Positions 1 to 9,007 of a stretch of DNA of 64,000 bases are shown piece after piece. Location of the stretch: contig NZ_PVTR01000001.1 in assembly GCF_003003005.1 (NCBI RefSeq), positions 186,001 to 250,000 of the forward strand, read 5' to 3'. The stretch comes from Mongoliibacter ruber (GTDB taxonomy: Bacteria; Bacteroidota; Bacteroidia; Cytophagales; Cyclobacteriaceae). Made by a program: the position numbers and the translations under genes. A model generated the notes under the pieces. It saw only the letters and a program-made list of their open reading frames with translations, had not been told where the DNA came from and did no database searches. Within the stretch, counting starts at the first letter, position 1. Each line of letters opens with the position of its first letter.

Positions 1-690
1 CAAAACCTTACCAAAGTGTTGAGACATGAAATCATGAATTCGATGACCCCTATAGCCAGTTTGGCAAATTCACTGGGAATCATTCTGGAAGAAGACACAA
101 AAGAAAACGAAGACGGAACTTTGCATTTGGAAAAAGATAGCTTTTTGGACCTTTCAGAGGGATTGGAGACCATTTCAAAAAGAAGTTCCGGTCTAGTCTA
201 TTTTGTAAATGCTTACAGAGACTACACCAACATTCCCCAACCGGTATTGAAAAAATTCGAAGTCAAAAACCTCATCGAAAATATCTGTGTATTGCTCAAA
301 GAGGAAATGCAAAAAGCAAATATCAAAATCATCCCTCAAATTCATCCTGAGGACCTCAAAATATTGGCCGATCAAGATTTGATACAGATGATATTGATCA
401 ACTTGATAAAAAATGCAAAAGAGGCAATGGAGCTTGCAAAAACGAGAGAGATCAGGATCTATGCTGGTAATGATAGTCAGACTGTCCCTTTTATTCAGGT
501 TATTGATTATGGAGAAGGTATCGTCCCTGAAGCAGTGGATAGGATTTTTGTCCCATTTTTCACCACCAAAAAGACCGGTAGTGGTATAGGACTTGCCATT
601 TCTCGACAAATTATGAATTTGCACAAAGGGAGTTTGGAAGTAGATTCAAAATTGGGTGAAAAAACAATTTTTACACTTAGATTTGGATGA
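1..690 (+). CDS. Sensor histidine kinase, C-terminal part (5' truncated by window edge)
   Basis: The frame is open from base 1, so the sensor and N-terminal part lie outside the window. The visible part begins at the HisKA dimerisation helix with the phospho-acceptor histidine in VLRHEIMNSMTPI (about visible residue 9). An HATPase_c domain follows: N-box ILINLIKNAKEAM, G1 box DYGEGI, F-box VPFFTTK and G2 box GSGIGLAISRQI, all intact. The domain ends normally at the stop codon, so there is no fused receiver. This is the kinase core of a two-component system, of the NtrY/PAS-kinase type by H-box wording. The partner regulator and the signal are not visible. The next gene starts 16 bases downstream and may be cotranscribed. 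Confidence 0.93.
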   Translation, partial: QNLTKVLRHEIMNSMTPIASLANSLGIILEEDTKENEDGTLHLEKDSFLDLSEGLETISKRSSGLVYFVNAYRDYTNIPQPVLKKFEVKNLIENICVLLKEEMQKANIKIIPQIHPEDLKILADQDLIQMILINLIKNAKEAMELAKTREIRIYAGNDSQTVPFIQVIDYGEGIVPEAVDRIFVPFFTTKKTGSGIGLAISRQIMNLHKGSLEVDSKLGEKTIFTLRFG

Positions 691-705
691 TCTTTTAATG
701 ACTTT

Positions 706-1260
706 ATGAACAAAGCACTCGCCATTAAAACCTCCGATACTGAGGAAGAGCTTAAGGGAATTTTAGAGCTTCAAAAAGCCAATCATGCAGCTTCTTTGTC
801 TTCTATTGCCGACGGCTTTGTGACAGTCAAACATAGATTAGTGGATTTGAAAAAAATGAATGAGATTGCCCCTCACATTATAGTCAAGGATGGCTCTAAA
901 GTAGTGGCTTACATATTGGCTATGACTCCGGAAAGCAAGGAAGACATACCTGTACTCAAACCGATGTTTGAGCAATTCAATCAAATTCTATATAATGGTC
1001 ATAAAGTGTCTGATTATGAATATGTAGTAATAGGTCAGGTTTGCGTAGATATTGACTATAGAGGTAAGGGATTGCTGGATATGGCTTATGCTTTTTATAG
1101 AAAAACCCATGAAATAAATTTTCAATTTGCAATCACTGAAATTGCCACTAGAAATCAAAGGTCATTAAGGGCTCATCAAAGGATTGGTTTCAAGGAAATC
1201 CATCAATTTACAGATGAACTTCCGGAAAATTGGAGCATTGTTCTTTGGGATTGGTCTTGA
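706..1260 (+). CDS. GNAT family N-acetyltransferase
   Basis: A protein of 184 residues, the usual single-domain GNAT length. Motif A is visible in VIGQVCVDIDYRGKGL (about residues 105-120), where YRGKGL is the acetyl-CoA pyrophosphate loop. It is followed by a helix and the late strand ATRNQRSLRAHQRIGF, the typical 'N..a...YeklGF' ending of the fold. It transfers an acetyl group from acetyl-CoA to an unknown amine; the substrate cannot be read from sequence. It starts 16 bases after the histidine kinase stop, so the two may share a transcript. Confidence 0.88.
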   Translation: MNKALAIKTSDTEEELKGILELQKANHAASLSSIADGFVTVKHRLVDLKKMNEIAPHIIVKDGSKVVAYILAMTPESKEDIPVLKPMFEQFNQILYNGHKVSDYEYVVIGQVCVDIDYRGKGLLDMAYAFYRKTHEINFQFAITEIATRNQRSLRAHQRIGFKEIHQFTDELPENWSIVLWDWS

Positions 1261-1717
1261 TATACCCCTCACTGTCATTTTTTAGGGTCTGGAAAGAAGA
1301 CTAGCTGTTACGTAATCTTCAATAACCAAATCATGTTCTAATGTATTTGTTTACTTATTTTTCTTCAATAAAAATTGAGACTTGACAAAGTAACAAATAG
1401 GAAATCAATCATTTGTTACTCTCATGTATCGTATTTTTTGTGAAATCTGCTTGAAAGAAGAAATTAGCCTGTAAAGTCCCCAAAAATATTTTGAAAAATC
1501 ATCCAGCAAACTTCACCGTTTGAACTCAGTTTTTTGTTGCTCTAGTTTACAAAAAGGTATTTTATACAATTTTAAGTAATTCTTTAATAATACCAGTAGA
1601 AAATAACTTATAATTTGCATTATTATCTTGTTTACTATTACTATTTTTAAGGTGATAAACAGTCAAGTTGGATCACCCCAAATGCTGCTTTTCTAAACAT
1701 ACTGATTCCAAAGTGTG
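1261..1717. other. Intergenic region with one strong inverted repeat
   Basis: A stretch of about 450 bases without a convincing gene. It is AT-rich. It carries a perfect 10-base inverted repeat, AGTAACAAAT at 1389-1398 and ATTTGTTACT at 1411-1420, with a 12-base spacer. The repeat is not followed by a T-run on the plus strand, so it is either a weak terminator for the GNAT gene or an operator for the secreted protein downstream. Nothing else was recognised. Confidence 0.45.
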
Positions 1718-3301
1718 ATGAAAACCCAATCATACATATACCGCTGCTTGCTCTTAGTTTTCGGATTTTTTCTGAATGCCTCAATATTGTTTGCGCAGAA
1801 TTGTAATCAGAATAATGTTACTGTAGAAAGATTTGAACTTAGGGATGTAAATGGAAATCCTTTTACATCTGCCGATGACTATCAACTTGGGGAAGAAGTT
1901 TCTGGTACTCTATATGTAATACTCGGTGGAAGCAACTCAGGAAATGCTTATTCAACAGTTGCATTTTTTAACATATTGATTAATGAAACTCCAGTTTCTG
2001 GTAGACAAAGAGCATGTTTATCTGAATTAGTAAATCCACAATTTGGCACAGCAATATTTGCTTCAGATTTAACATGGAATTGGGGTGATAAAGTAACCTT
2101 AAATGGCTTATTAGTTAGGTGGTTTACGAATGGTAACGAAGGAAACACTTGTAATCAAATAACAGAAGACACGAATAAATCAGCGCAGTGTTTTGCCAGT
2201 CCCGATGATATTGAAGCTGAAATTCCCGTAGTTCCAAATCTTGACTTTGACGCAGAAACATGTAATCCTACTGTTGACTTTATCAATCAAACAATTGGAG
2301 GAAAACCTCCATACACCTATGCTTGGAATTTTGATGGGTATGGGACCTCTATAGAAGCTAATCCTACTTTTACTTTCCCAGGAATTGACAGTTATGAAGT
2401 CACTTTGTCTGTCACAGATGCAGATGATATTACTAATACTATCACCAAAACAATTACTATTCCTGCCATAGAAATAGAAATTGAGGTAACTCCTACCCGG
2501 ATTAATGAAAGTACTGGTTCAATATTGGTTCAGCCTTCCGGAGGCACAGGACCTTACACCGTGGAATGGATCAGTACCGATCCAGAGGGTATTTCAGGTA
2601 CAGTTACAGGTGTTGATAATACTTACTTGATTGATAACCTGCCTTTTGGTAATTACGAGGTATCTGTAACTGATTCTCAAGGTTGTCCAGGATTTGTAGA
2701 AACATTTATTGATATAGCCACCATATTATTTAGCCGATGGGGAGGGCTTGAGGTCACGCTTAAAGAGGATCAAGCTGGCGTAAGTTTGGATTGGTTTACC
2801 GAAACTGAGGGTGACCCAGGTGTATTTCAAATCGAGCGTGCTGATAATCCTGATTTAGATTTTTACAATGTTGCGGAAATTAAAAGTTCCGGGTTTTCTG
2901 ACAATCCCATATGGTATTCACATGTTGACACCGAACTTCCTTCTCAAGGGGGAAGAATATATTATAGGATTAATTATATAGTCAACAATGAAATAGATGT
3001 CTTTTCTGATTTGGTTTCCATCGTAATTGAAGCCTCAGAAGAAGCCGTACATTTCAATACCTACCCTAATCCCACTACCGGAGAAAAGCTGACTTTACGC
3101 TTGCATAACCATAGAGCATTACATAACAAGGAAATCACTGTAAGCTTGTTTTCTGCCAATTATTTTGTGAATAAAGAAATGATTGTACAAGGTCAGTTTA
3201 TTGAATTAGGGGATCTTATTCGGCCTTTTCCTAAAGGTGTGATCATTTTACAACTGAGAGGTGAGGGTATCCATCAGAACATTAAGGTTATGAAAAAATA
3301 G
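1718..3301 (+). CDS. Secreted PKD-domain protein with type IX secretion sorting domain
   Basis: 527 residues from the ATG at 1718 (a GTG lies one codon earlier). Residues 1-28 form a signal peptide ending ILFAQ. A cysteine-containing N-terminal domain is followed by a PKD domain (about residues 175-255; CNPTVDFINQTIGGKPPYTY and FPGIDSYEVTLSVTD). Next is an SprB-like repeat (GGTGPYTVEW...LPFGNYEVSVTDSQGC). The end has YPNPTTGEKLTLRL and a final GVIILQLRGEG...IKVMKK, the type A C-terminal domain read by the type IX machinery. It is therefore predicted to cross the outer membrane and be released or surface-attached. No enzymatic domain is seen; an adhesin or matrix role is inference. Transcribed alone, with about 450 bases upstream. 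Confidence 0.85.
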   Translation: MKTQSYIYRCLLLVFGFFLNASILFAQNCNQNNVTVERFELRDVNGNPFTSADDYQLGEEVSGTLYVILGGSNSGNAYSTVAFFNILINETPVSGRQRACLSELVNPQFGTAIFASDLTWNWGDKVTLNGLLVRWFTNGNEGNTCNQITEDTNKSAQCFASPDDIEAEIPVVPNLDFDAETCNPTVDFINQTIGGKPPYTYAWNFDGYGTSIEANPTFTFPGIDSYEVTLSVTDADDITNTITKTITIPAIEIEIEVTPTRINESTGSILVQPSGGTGPYTVEWISTDPEGISGTVTGVDNTYLIDNLPFGNYEVSVTDSQGCPGFVETFIDIATILFSRWGGLEVTLKEDQAGVSLDWFTETEGDPGVFQIERADNPDLDFYNVAEIKSSGFSDNPIWYSHVDTELPSQGGRIYYRINYIVNNEIDVFSDLVSIVIEASEEAVHFNTYPNPTTGEKLTLRLHNHRALHNKEITVSLFSANYFVNKEMIVQGQFIELGDLIRPFPKGVIILQLRGEGIHQNIKVMKK

Positions 3302-3432
3302 TTTTCTAGCCATTTTAGGTTTTTTCACCTTTATGATTTGGAATGGATATGTTTTCCCAATATTAATTTTTATCAATTAAAGAGTTGGAATATAAGATTT
3401 GCCCTCTTATTTTGACTTCAAATTTTTCAATT

Positions 3433-4428
3433 ATGTATGTAAAAAGATATTACAGTCTTGGGATGACTGTACGTTGGTCAAGAAAATCACTTTATCTCGG
3501 GCTTTTGTACTCAACGATTATCATAATTATTTATGAACTGACATCCATCCCCTTTACCCTACCCTGGCAACCTATTTCAGTGATTGGTATTGCTGTTGCT
3601 TTTTATCTTGGCTTCAAAAACAACAGTTCCTACGACCGAACTTGGGAAGCCCGTAAAATCTGGGGAGCCATTGTTAATGATAGCAGAACCTTCGCTACAG
3701 GTGTGTTGAGTCTTTTGGATGGTGAAAATCAGGAAGATCTATCTCGTGTGAAAAAAGAGTTGGTCTACAGGCATCTGGCATGGTTGATTTCCTTAAAGTA
3801 TTCACTTAGGGCAAAACGAAGCTGGGAGCACAATGAAGATCCTTATAAACTTACCTTTGCTCCTACTTTTGTAGCTGAATTCAAATCTGGTTACAAACCG
3901 GAAGTGCTTCAATATATTAGCAAAGAGGAGTTTGATAAACTTTCAATAAAATCAAATTTTGCTACTCAACTGTTGCATGAACAGTCCAAAGCGATACAGA
4001 AACTTAAAACAGATGGCATCATCTCTGATTATAAGCAAGTTTGGTTACATCAACTTATTGGAAAACACTATGATAACCAAGGTAAATGCGAAAGGATCAA
4101 AAACTTCCCTTTGCCCAGGCAATATGCATCTACTGCCCTATGGATGACATATGTTTTTTGTTCTTTGATTCCATTTGGTTTGTTGAGTTTATTCGAAGAA
4201 TCTTCGGCATTACATGCCTGGTTGACAATTCCATTTTCTGGTTTGATCATCTGGGTTTTCTTTTTGATGGACAGAATAGGTGATTATTCAGAAAACCCTT
4301 TTGAGGCATCATACAATGATATACCCATAGCTTCTATCACTAGAACAATAGAAATAGATCTAAGGGAAATGTTGGGTGACAATGATATTCCTGAGCCATA
4401 TCCTGTAGAAAACGGATTTTTGATGTAA
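3433..4428 (+). CDS. Bestrophin family anion channel
   Basis: A protein of 331 residues from the ATG at 3433. The in-frame TTG at 3385 would add 16 residues with no family support. The bestrophin/UPF0187 pattern is clear: an N-terminal basic stretch MYVKRYYSLGMTVRWSRKSL, a first membrane segment (LGLLYSTIIIIIYEL), then FYLGFKNNSSYDRTWEARK and WGAIVNDSRTFA, the family signature around the pore helix. A second membrane pair lies at LWMTYVFCSLIPFGLLSLF and LTIPFSGLIIWVFFLMDRIGD, and the end SENPFEASYNDIPIASITRTIEIDLRE is typical. Bacterial members form pentameric inner-membrane channels. The stop abuts that of the convergent SBF-type transporter. Confidence 0.9.
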   Translation: MYVKRYYSLGMTVRWSRKSLYLGLLYSTIIIIIYELTSIPFTLPWQPISVIGIAVAFYLGFKNNSSYDRTWEARKIWGAIVNDSRTFATGVLSLLDGENQEDLSRVKKELVYRHLAWLISLKYSLRAKRSWEHNEDPYKLTFAPTFVAEFKSGYKPEVLQYISKEEFDKLSIKSNFATQLLHEQSKAIQKLKTDGIISDYKQVWLHQLIGKHYDNQGKCERIKNFPLPRQYASTALWMTYVFCSLIPFGLLSLFEESSALHAWLTIPFSGLIIWVFFLMDRIGDYSENPFEASYNDIPIASITRTIEIDLREMLGDNDIPEPYPVENGFLM

Positions 4429-5424
4429 TCACGCTTTGGTTTCTGTTTGATTTCCAAGTTTTTGAGCAATTGCAGAACCTGCCAATAATTGTAGCGCATG
4501 GTAAATCATAAGCGGTAAGAGGATTATTCCAAAAACAGTTGGGTCCGGAAACATTACCCGACCCATTACAGCGCCTTGTACCAAGGATTTTTTACTTCCG
4601 CAAAACACAACAGCGATGGTATCTGCTCTTGAAAAATGTAGCATTTTGGAAAACCAATACATCAAAGCCATCATCACGAAAAAGAATAGTAACATCAATG
4701 CTCCCAACCTAACCAATTCCAACACTGAGTATCCCATAAACATATCCTCGGCAAAAGATTCGGCAAAAGCTGTGAATACTATCAGGAGTATTATCGCCTG
4801 ATCAAAGTTTTTGAGACTTCTTTGAAACTTATTGACAAAGCTGATAAGATACTTGTGAAGCAATAAACCTATCAGGACCGGAAAAAGTACCTGCAAACTC
4901 AACTTGATGAATGTATCTGTAAGGTCAAAACTTACAGCAGTATCAGGGAGCAATACTTCCATCCAAACCGGTGTAATGAAGATTCCTACCATACTTGAAA
5001 TACTGGCATTGAAAATTGCCGCGGGAAGATTTCCTCTGGCTATAGAAACCATGACAACCGAAGAAGACACAGTGGAAGGCAATGCCGCCAAGTAAAAGGT
5101 CCCCAACCACAAATAATTTCCTTCTTCCCCCCAAATGGCATATAGTACCAAAACCAGCAAAGGGAAGATCAAAAAGGTAGTAGCCTGAATAAGTAAATGT
5201 AGTTTCCAATTGGAGAGTCCTTTTACGAGTTTTTGAGGGCTGAGCTTTACACCATAAAAAAAGAAAATAATAGAAATCCCGGCCCCGGTAATAGTTTTAA
5301 GAGGCAAAGGACTTGACGCTGTACCCCATTCTGGAATTAGCCTTGCTAGCAAAATCATTCCGATCAGTAGGAGGAAAAATGAATTTAAGCCTGCACGGGA
5401 AAGCGTTTGTTTTAATCTACCCAT
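4429..5424 (-). CDS. SBF-like (bile acid:sodium symporter-like) transporter
   Basis: 331 residues with about ten hydrophobic segments spread over the whole length, beginning FFLLLIGMILLARLIPEWG. The central ALPSTVSSSVVMVSIARGN and late FCGSKKSLVQGAVMGRVMFP are the two half-helix motifs of the putative Na+-dependent transporters related to YfeH (PF13593 type), homologous to SBF/ASBT proteins. It probably moves an organic anion with sodium at the inner membrane; the substrate is unknown. It lies 17 bases downstream of the SpoU methyltransferase stop in the same direction and may be cotranscribed with it. Its stop touches that of the convergent bestrophin gene. Confidence 0.85.
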   Translation of the reverse strand: MGRLKQTLSRAGLNSFFLLLIGMILLARLIPEWGTASSPLPLKTITGAGISIIFFFYGVKLSPQKLVKGLSNWKLHLLIQATTFLIFPLLVLVLYAIWGEEGNYLWLGTFYLAALPSTVSSSVVMVSIARGNLPAAIFNASISSMVGIFITPVWMEVLLPDTAVSFDLTDTFIKLSLQVLFPVLIGLLLHKYLISFVNKFQRSLKNFDQAIILLIVFTAFAESFAEDMFMGYSVLELVRLGALMLLFFFVMMALMYWFSKMLHFSRADTIAVVFCGSKKSLVQGAVMGRVMFPDPTVFGIILLPLMIYHALQLLAGSAIAQKLGNQTETKA

Positions 5425-5441
5425 TTTAGTCTTCTCGCAAA

Positions 5442-6188
5442 TTAGCTATTGGATCGGATGATATTATCGCAAAATATAGCGGTAGCAATGGCAACATTCA
5501 ATGATTCTGCCTGCCCTACTCTTGGAATAGTCACTTTGTGGGTTACCAAAGGTTCAAGGCCAGCTGATATCCCCTTTGATTCATTACCCATCAATAAGAT
5601 TCCCCCTTTTGCAAAAGGAGTCTGATAAATAGTCGTGCCATTCAAGAAGGCTCCATATACTGGATTCACTGATTTTTGGATAAAATCATTGAGTGAAGTG
5701 TACCAAACCTGGGCTCTGGTGAAACTCCCCATGCTGGATTGTAAAACCTTGGGATTATAAAAGTCTGCTGATTCTTCAGAAAGGATGATTTTCCGGATGC
5801 CATACCAATCAGCAATACGGATAATAGTCCCCAAGTTCCCCGGGTCTCTCACATCATCCAAGGCTATCACCCACTCATCGCTTCCCACTTCCAAAGTATC
5901 GTTAGCTTTTGTTTTAGCTACAGCCAAAGCACTGTCATTTGTCTTGAAAGCACCAGCTGATTCCAGGATTTTCTGACTTACCAAATAGGATTCCCCTCGA
6001 AAATTATCTACCAACGCAAAATGATCCTGATAATACCGTTCGGTATAAATCAAATGTGTACTTTCATAATCAGATTGCAGAAGTTCCGTTACGTTTTTAC
6101 TTCCTTCCACAAAAAAAGCATGTTCCAGCTTCCGGAATTTTTTCTGTTGTAAGGATTTAATAAACTTAAGCGTATTTTTGCTTAACAT
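5442..6188 (-). CDS. TrmH/SpoU family RNA 2'-O-methyltransferase
   Basis: 248 residues from the ATG at 6188. A start at 6272 is possible by frame but would run into the divergent tamL gene and add a non-conserved extension. The N-terminal substrate-binding domain (KFRKLEHAFFVEGSKNVTELL) is followed by the SPOUT domain: motif 1 DDVRDPGNLGTIIRIADW, motif 2 LLMGNESKGIS, motif 3 IPRVGQAESLNVAIATAI. The domain order and length fit the RlmB/TrmH group, which uses SAM to methylate a ribose in rRNA or tRNA; the exact target cannot be told. Only 17 bases separate its start from the divergent tamL start, so the promoters must overlap. Confidence 0.9.
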   Translation of the reverse strand: MLSKNTLKFIKSLQQKKFRKLEHAFFVEGSKNVTELLQSDYESTHLIYTERYYQDHFALVDNFRGESYLVSQKILESAGAFKTNDSALAVAKTKANDTLEVGSDEWVIALDDVRDPGNLGTIIRIADWYGIRKIILSEESADFYNPKVLQSSMGSFTRAQVWYTSLNDFIQKSVNPVYGAFLNGTTIYQTPFAKGGILLMGNESKGISAGLEPLVTHKVTIPRVGQAESLNVAIATAIFCDNIIRSNS

Positions 6189-6205
6189 TCGGTAATTGCC
6201 AAATA

Positions 6206-8617
6206 GTGAATAAAGCCAAATATATAAACTTTCTTTTTCTGCTGTTTTTATTTTCTGCCTGTTCTTTGACAAAAGGACTGAAAGAAGGGCAATACTTGCT
6301 TTACGATGTAAGCACCAAAGGTGTAAAAGAGAGCGATAAAACGGAATTGCAAAACCTGATCAGGCAAACCCCAAATACGAGGATTCCATTGATCAATGCC
6401 TCTGTAGGGGTTGCCATTTATAGATTTGGTGAATGGACCTTTGACAGTGTCAAACACATCAACAGGCAGCATAGGCTCAAACTTGAACAAGAGACCCTTT
6501 ATGCCATTCAGGACACTTCCAACCTATCCAACAAACAAGGTAGAAGGTTAGCCAAAATCACTGATAATCTTGCCAGCATTGAAAAGAAGCTGGAATTCGG
6601 GAATTTTTTCATGAGGACAGGAAATCCTCCCGTTGTATATGACAGTACGCTTACCGAAGACAGCAAAAGACAAATTACTTTTTACCTCTTTAATAATGGT
6701 TTTTTTGATGCTGAAACAGATTATGAGGTCGAGAAATCCGGTAAAAAAGCCAAAGTGACATATTTAGTGACCGAAGGAAGCCCCTATAAAATCGATACTT
6801 TTTTTACAAGATCAGATGATCAAAAAATCTATGAATTACTCATTCAACATGATAGAAAAACCAATATCAAAGCTGGAAATAATTACGATCAGGGGGTAAT
6901 TTCACAAGAAAGACAGCGTGTCGAAGACTTGATGAAAGAAAACGGATATTTTACATTCACACGCTCCTACATAGAATATAATGTATACAAAGACACTTTG
7001 GATAAGACTGTACAAATAGAGCAGCTTATCAGAAAGCCTGTCTATGCCGATAATCATCAGGTCTATCGTTTGGATTCTGTGTATTTCAATATTGACCCCC
7101 CTTCTAATGAGTTTATAGACAATAGTATTAAGACGCGATATAGGGATATCAACTTTGAGTTATACGATGACAAGTACTCTGAAAAGATTATTGCTTCTAG
7201 GATATTTTTGAAAAAAGGAGGTCTTTACAGTAGGAATGATGTTATAGAATCACAAAGACAATTGGCCAATCTTGACTTGTTCCGATTTGTAAATATTGCG
7301 TTTGACACCATAGGGAATACATTAAGGCCAAAGATATTTACCCAACCCAACCAAAAATATCAAGTTACCAATCAATTGGGAGCAAGCATCACAGAACAAT
7401 TGCCAGGACCATTTTTTAGCCATTCCTTAAGAAACAGAAATCTCTTTAGAGGAGCTGAGATTTTTGAATTCTTTTTTAGAGCGGGACTTGAAGGTGTGGT
7501 TTCTGCCACTGGTGAAGGCGGTGTGTTCCGAAGTAGGGAACTCAACACCTCTGGATCTGTTATCTTTCCACAATTTTTGGTGCCATTTGTAAGTACTTTA
7601 GACAAGTTTGGTCGCTACAATCCTAGAACAAGAACTCTGATTGGTTACAATTATGTGAACAGGCCAGAATACATCAGGGAAAGTATCAATGGTATTTTGT
7701 CTTACAATTGGAATACAAGAGATCTTAGACAACAATACACATTCAATGCTGTGGATGCTAACTTTATAAGGTCCAACTTGAGTGGAGATTTCAGAGAAAT
7801 ACTTGAAGATTTACAAAATCAAGGCAATAATTTGATCAACTCTTTTCTCCCCTCCTATGTCAGCAGTATTTCTGGCCAAGTGATTATCAATTTTAATCAA
7901 TATGGGGCATTTAGTCGCAATAGGGCTTCATTACTTAGACTGTTCATGGAAAGTGGCGGCACATCTTTGAATTTCCTCAATAGAGATTTTGTGGATGACA
8001 GGAGCCTGGCATATTTCCAGTTTCTCAAATTTCAGGCTGATTTTAGAAGGTATATTCCTATCAATAGACAACACACCTTTGCCTACAGGTTGAATTTGGG
8101 TATGGCCAAACCTTATGGTGTCAGTGACGGGGTATTACCATATGAAAAATATTTTTTTGCCGGAGGTAGCACAGGTATACGGGCTTGGCAACCTCGGCGA
8201 CTTGGACCTGGATCATATACCCCTGATTTGTTGGAAGATGGGAGTTTTGATTACCGCTTTGAGCAACCTGGGGAAATACTATTCGAAGGAATGTTTGAAT
8301 TAAGGTCAAAACTCTATGGGTACTTTGATGGTGCGTTTTTTGTGGATATTGGTAATAGTTGGACGTTTGCAGAAGATCCCACAAGACCTGGAGCTAATTT
8401 TGAATTCAACAGATTTTATAATGAAATTGCAGTTGGCACTGGTCTCGGGTTAAGGATGGACTTTGATTTTCTTGTGCTTAGATTGGACATGGGTGTAAAA
8501 GCACTCGATCCAGCTAGACCACAAGGAGAGCGGTTTATTCTTGGTAATTTCTTCAATAGATTTTTGGGAGAAAGGGGTCAGACTGTATTCAACATAGGAA
8601 TAGGTTATCCATTTTAA
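6206..8617 (+). CDS. tamL: TamL-type lipid-anchored Omp85/BamA family outer-membrane protein
   Basis: 803 residues from a GTG start. The N-terminus NFLFLLFLFSACSLTKGL is a lipoprotein signal with lipobox FSAC. POTRA-like repeats fill about residues 25-370, and a 16-strand-type barrel follows to the end, with the late YEKYFFAGGSTGIRAW containing the conserved RGW-like loop of the Omp85 family (here IRAW). It ends NIGIGYPF with a C-terminal aromatic. Lipidated TamA homologues are a known Bacteroidota variant called TamL and work with TamB in outer-membrane assembly. No tamB lies beside it here. The 99-residue gene downstream is 9 bases away and probably cotranscribed. Confidence 0.87.
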   Translation: MNKAKYINFLFLLFLFSACSLTKGLKEGQYLLYDVSTKGVKESDKTELQNLIRQTPNTRIPLINASVGVAIYRFGEWTFDSVKHINRQHRLKLEQETLYAIQDTSNLSNKQGRRLAKITDNLASIEKKLEFGNFFMRTGNPPVVYDSTLTEDSKRQITFYLFNNGFFDAETDYEVEKSGKKAKVTYLVTEGSPYKIDTFFTRSDDQKIYELLIQHDRKTNIKAGNNYDQGVISQERQRVEDLMKENGYFTFTRSYIEYNVYKDTLDKTVQIEQLIRKPVYADNHQVYRLDSVYFNIDPPSNEFIDNSIKTRYRDINFELYDDKYSEKIIASRIFLKKGGLYSRNDVIESQRQLANLDLFRFVNIAFDTIGNTLRPKIFTQPNQKYQVTNQLGASITEQLPGPFFSHSLRNRNLFRGAEIFEFFFRAGLEGVVSATGEGGVFRSRELNTSGSVIFPQFLVPFVSTLDKFGRYNPRTRTLIGYNYVNRPEYIRESINGILSYNWNTRDLRQQYTFNAVDANFIRSNLSGDFREILEDLQNQGNNLINSFLPSYVSSISGQVIINFNQYGAFSRNRASLLRLFMESGGTSLNFLNRDFVDDRSLAYFQFLKFQADFRRYIPINRQHTFAYRLNLGMAKPYGVSDGVLPYEKYFFAGGSTGIRAWQPRRLGPGSYTPDLLEDGSFDYRFEQPGEILFEGMFELRSKLYGYFDGAFFVDIGNSWTFAEDPTRPGANFEFNRFYNEIAVGTGLGLRMDFDFLVLRLDMGVKALDPARPQGERFILGNFFNRFLGERGQTVFNIGIGYPF

Positions 8618-8626
8618 TGATTAATT

Positions 8627-8926
8627 ATGAAAACATACGAAGAGTTTCTAGATTCACTAAAAGAAAGTTCACCTCCAAAAGAATTGTCTACACAACTGCT
8701 TGCATTATGGTATGACGCCAATAATGATTGGGATAAGGCACACGAATATGTAGATGGCCCAACAGATCCAACTTCTCATTGGGTTCATGCTTATTTACAT
8801 AGAAAAGAAGGAGATATGGCAAATGCTGACTACTGGTACAAAAGGGCAGATAAAAACCGACCGGATGTCTCTCTTGATGAAGAATGGACTTTGATTGCAA
8901 AAAAACTCATTTCTTTCACCAGATAA
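8627..8926 (+). CDS. Conserved small hypothetical protein (TPR/Sel1-like helical)
   Basis: 99 residues, 9 bases after tamL. The text WDKAHEYVDG...HWVHAYLHRKEGDMANADYWYKRAD resembles one helical-hairpin repeat of the TPR/Sel1 kind and looks like a family of small conserved proteins found in several phyla with no assigned function. It has no signal peptide or membrane segment, so it is cytoplasmic. A strong terminator follows at once, closing the tamL transcript. Confidence 0.75.
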   Translation: MKTYEEFLDSLKESSPPKELSTQLLALWYDANNDWDKAHEYVDGPTDPTSHWVHAYLHRKEGDMANADYWYKRADKNRPDVSLDEEWTLIAKKLISFTR

Positions 8927-8943
8927 AAAGCAAGGATCATAAA

Positions 8944-8980
8944 AAAAGACTTTGGTCAGTAAAATGGCCAAAGTCTTTTT
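8944..8980 (+). terminator. Rho-independent terminator after tamL operon
   Basis: AAAGACTTTGG is followed by an 11-base loop region and then CCAAAGTCTTTTT. The stem is perfect over 11 pairs and has a T-run on the plus strand. An A-run before the stem means it could also serve the convergent YihY gene on the minus strand. Confidence 0.85.
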
Positions 8981-9007
8981 GTTTCAAAATGCATTTTTTA
9001 AAGTTTC

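Noticed and set aside
1389-1420. Inverted repeat AGTAACAAAT/ATTTGTTACT as a terminator
   Set aside because: No T-run follows on either strand within a few bases; kept only as a note within the intergenic feature.
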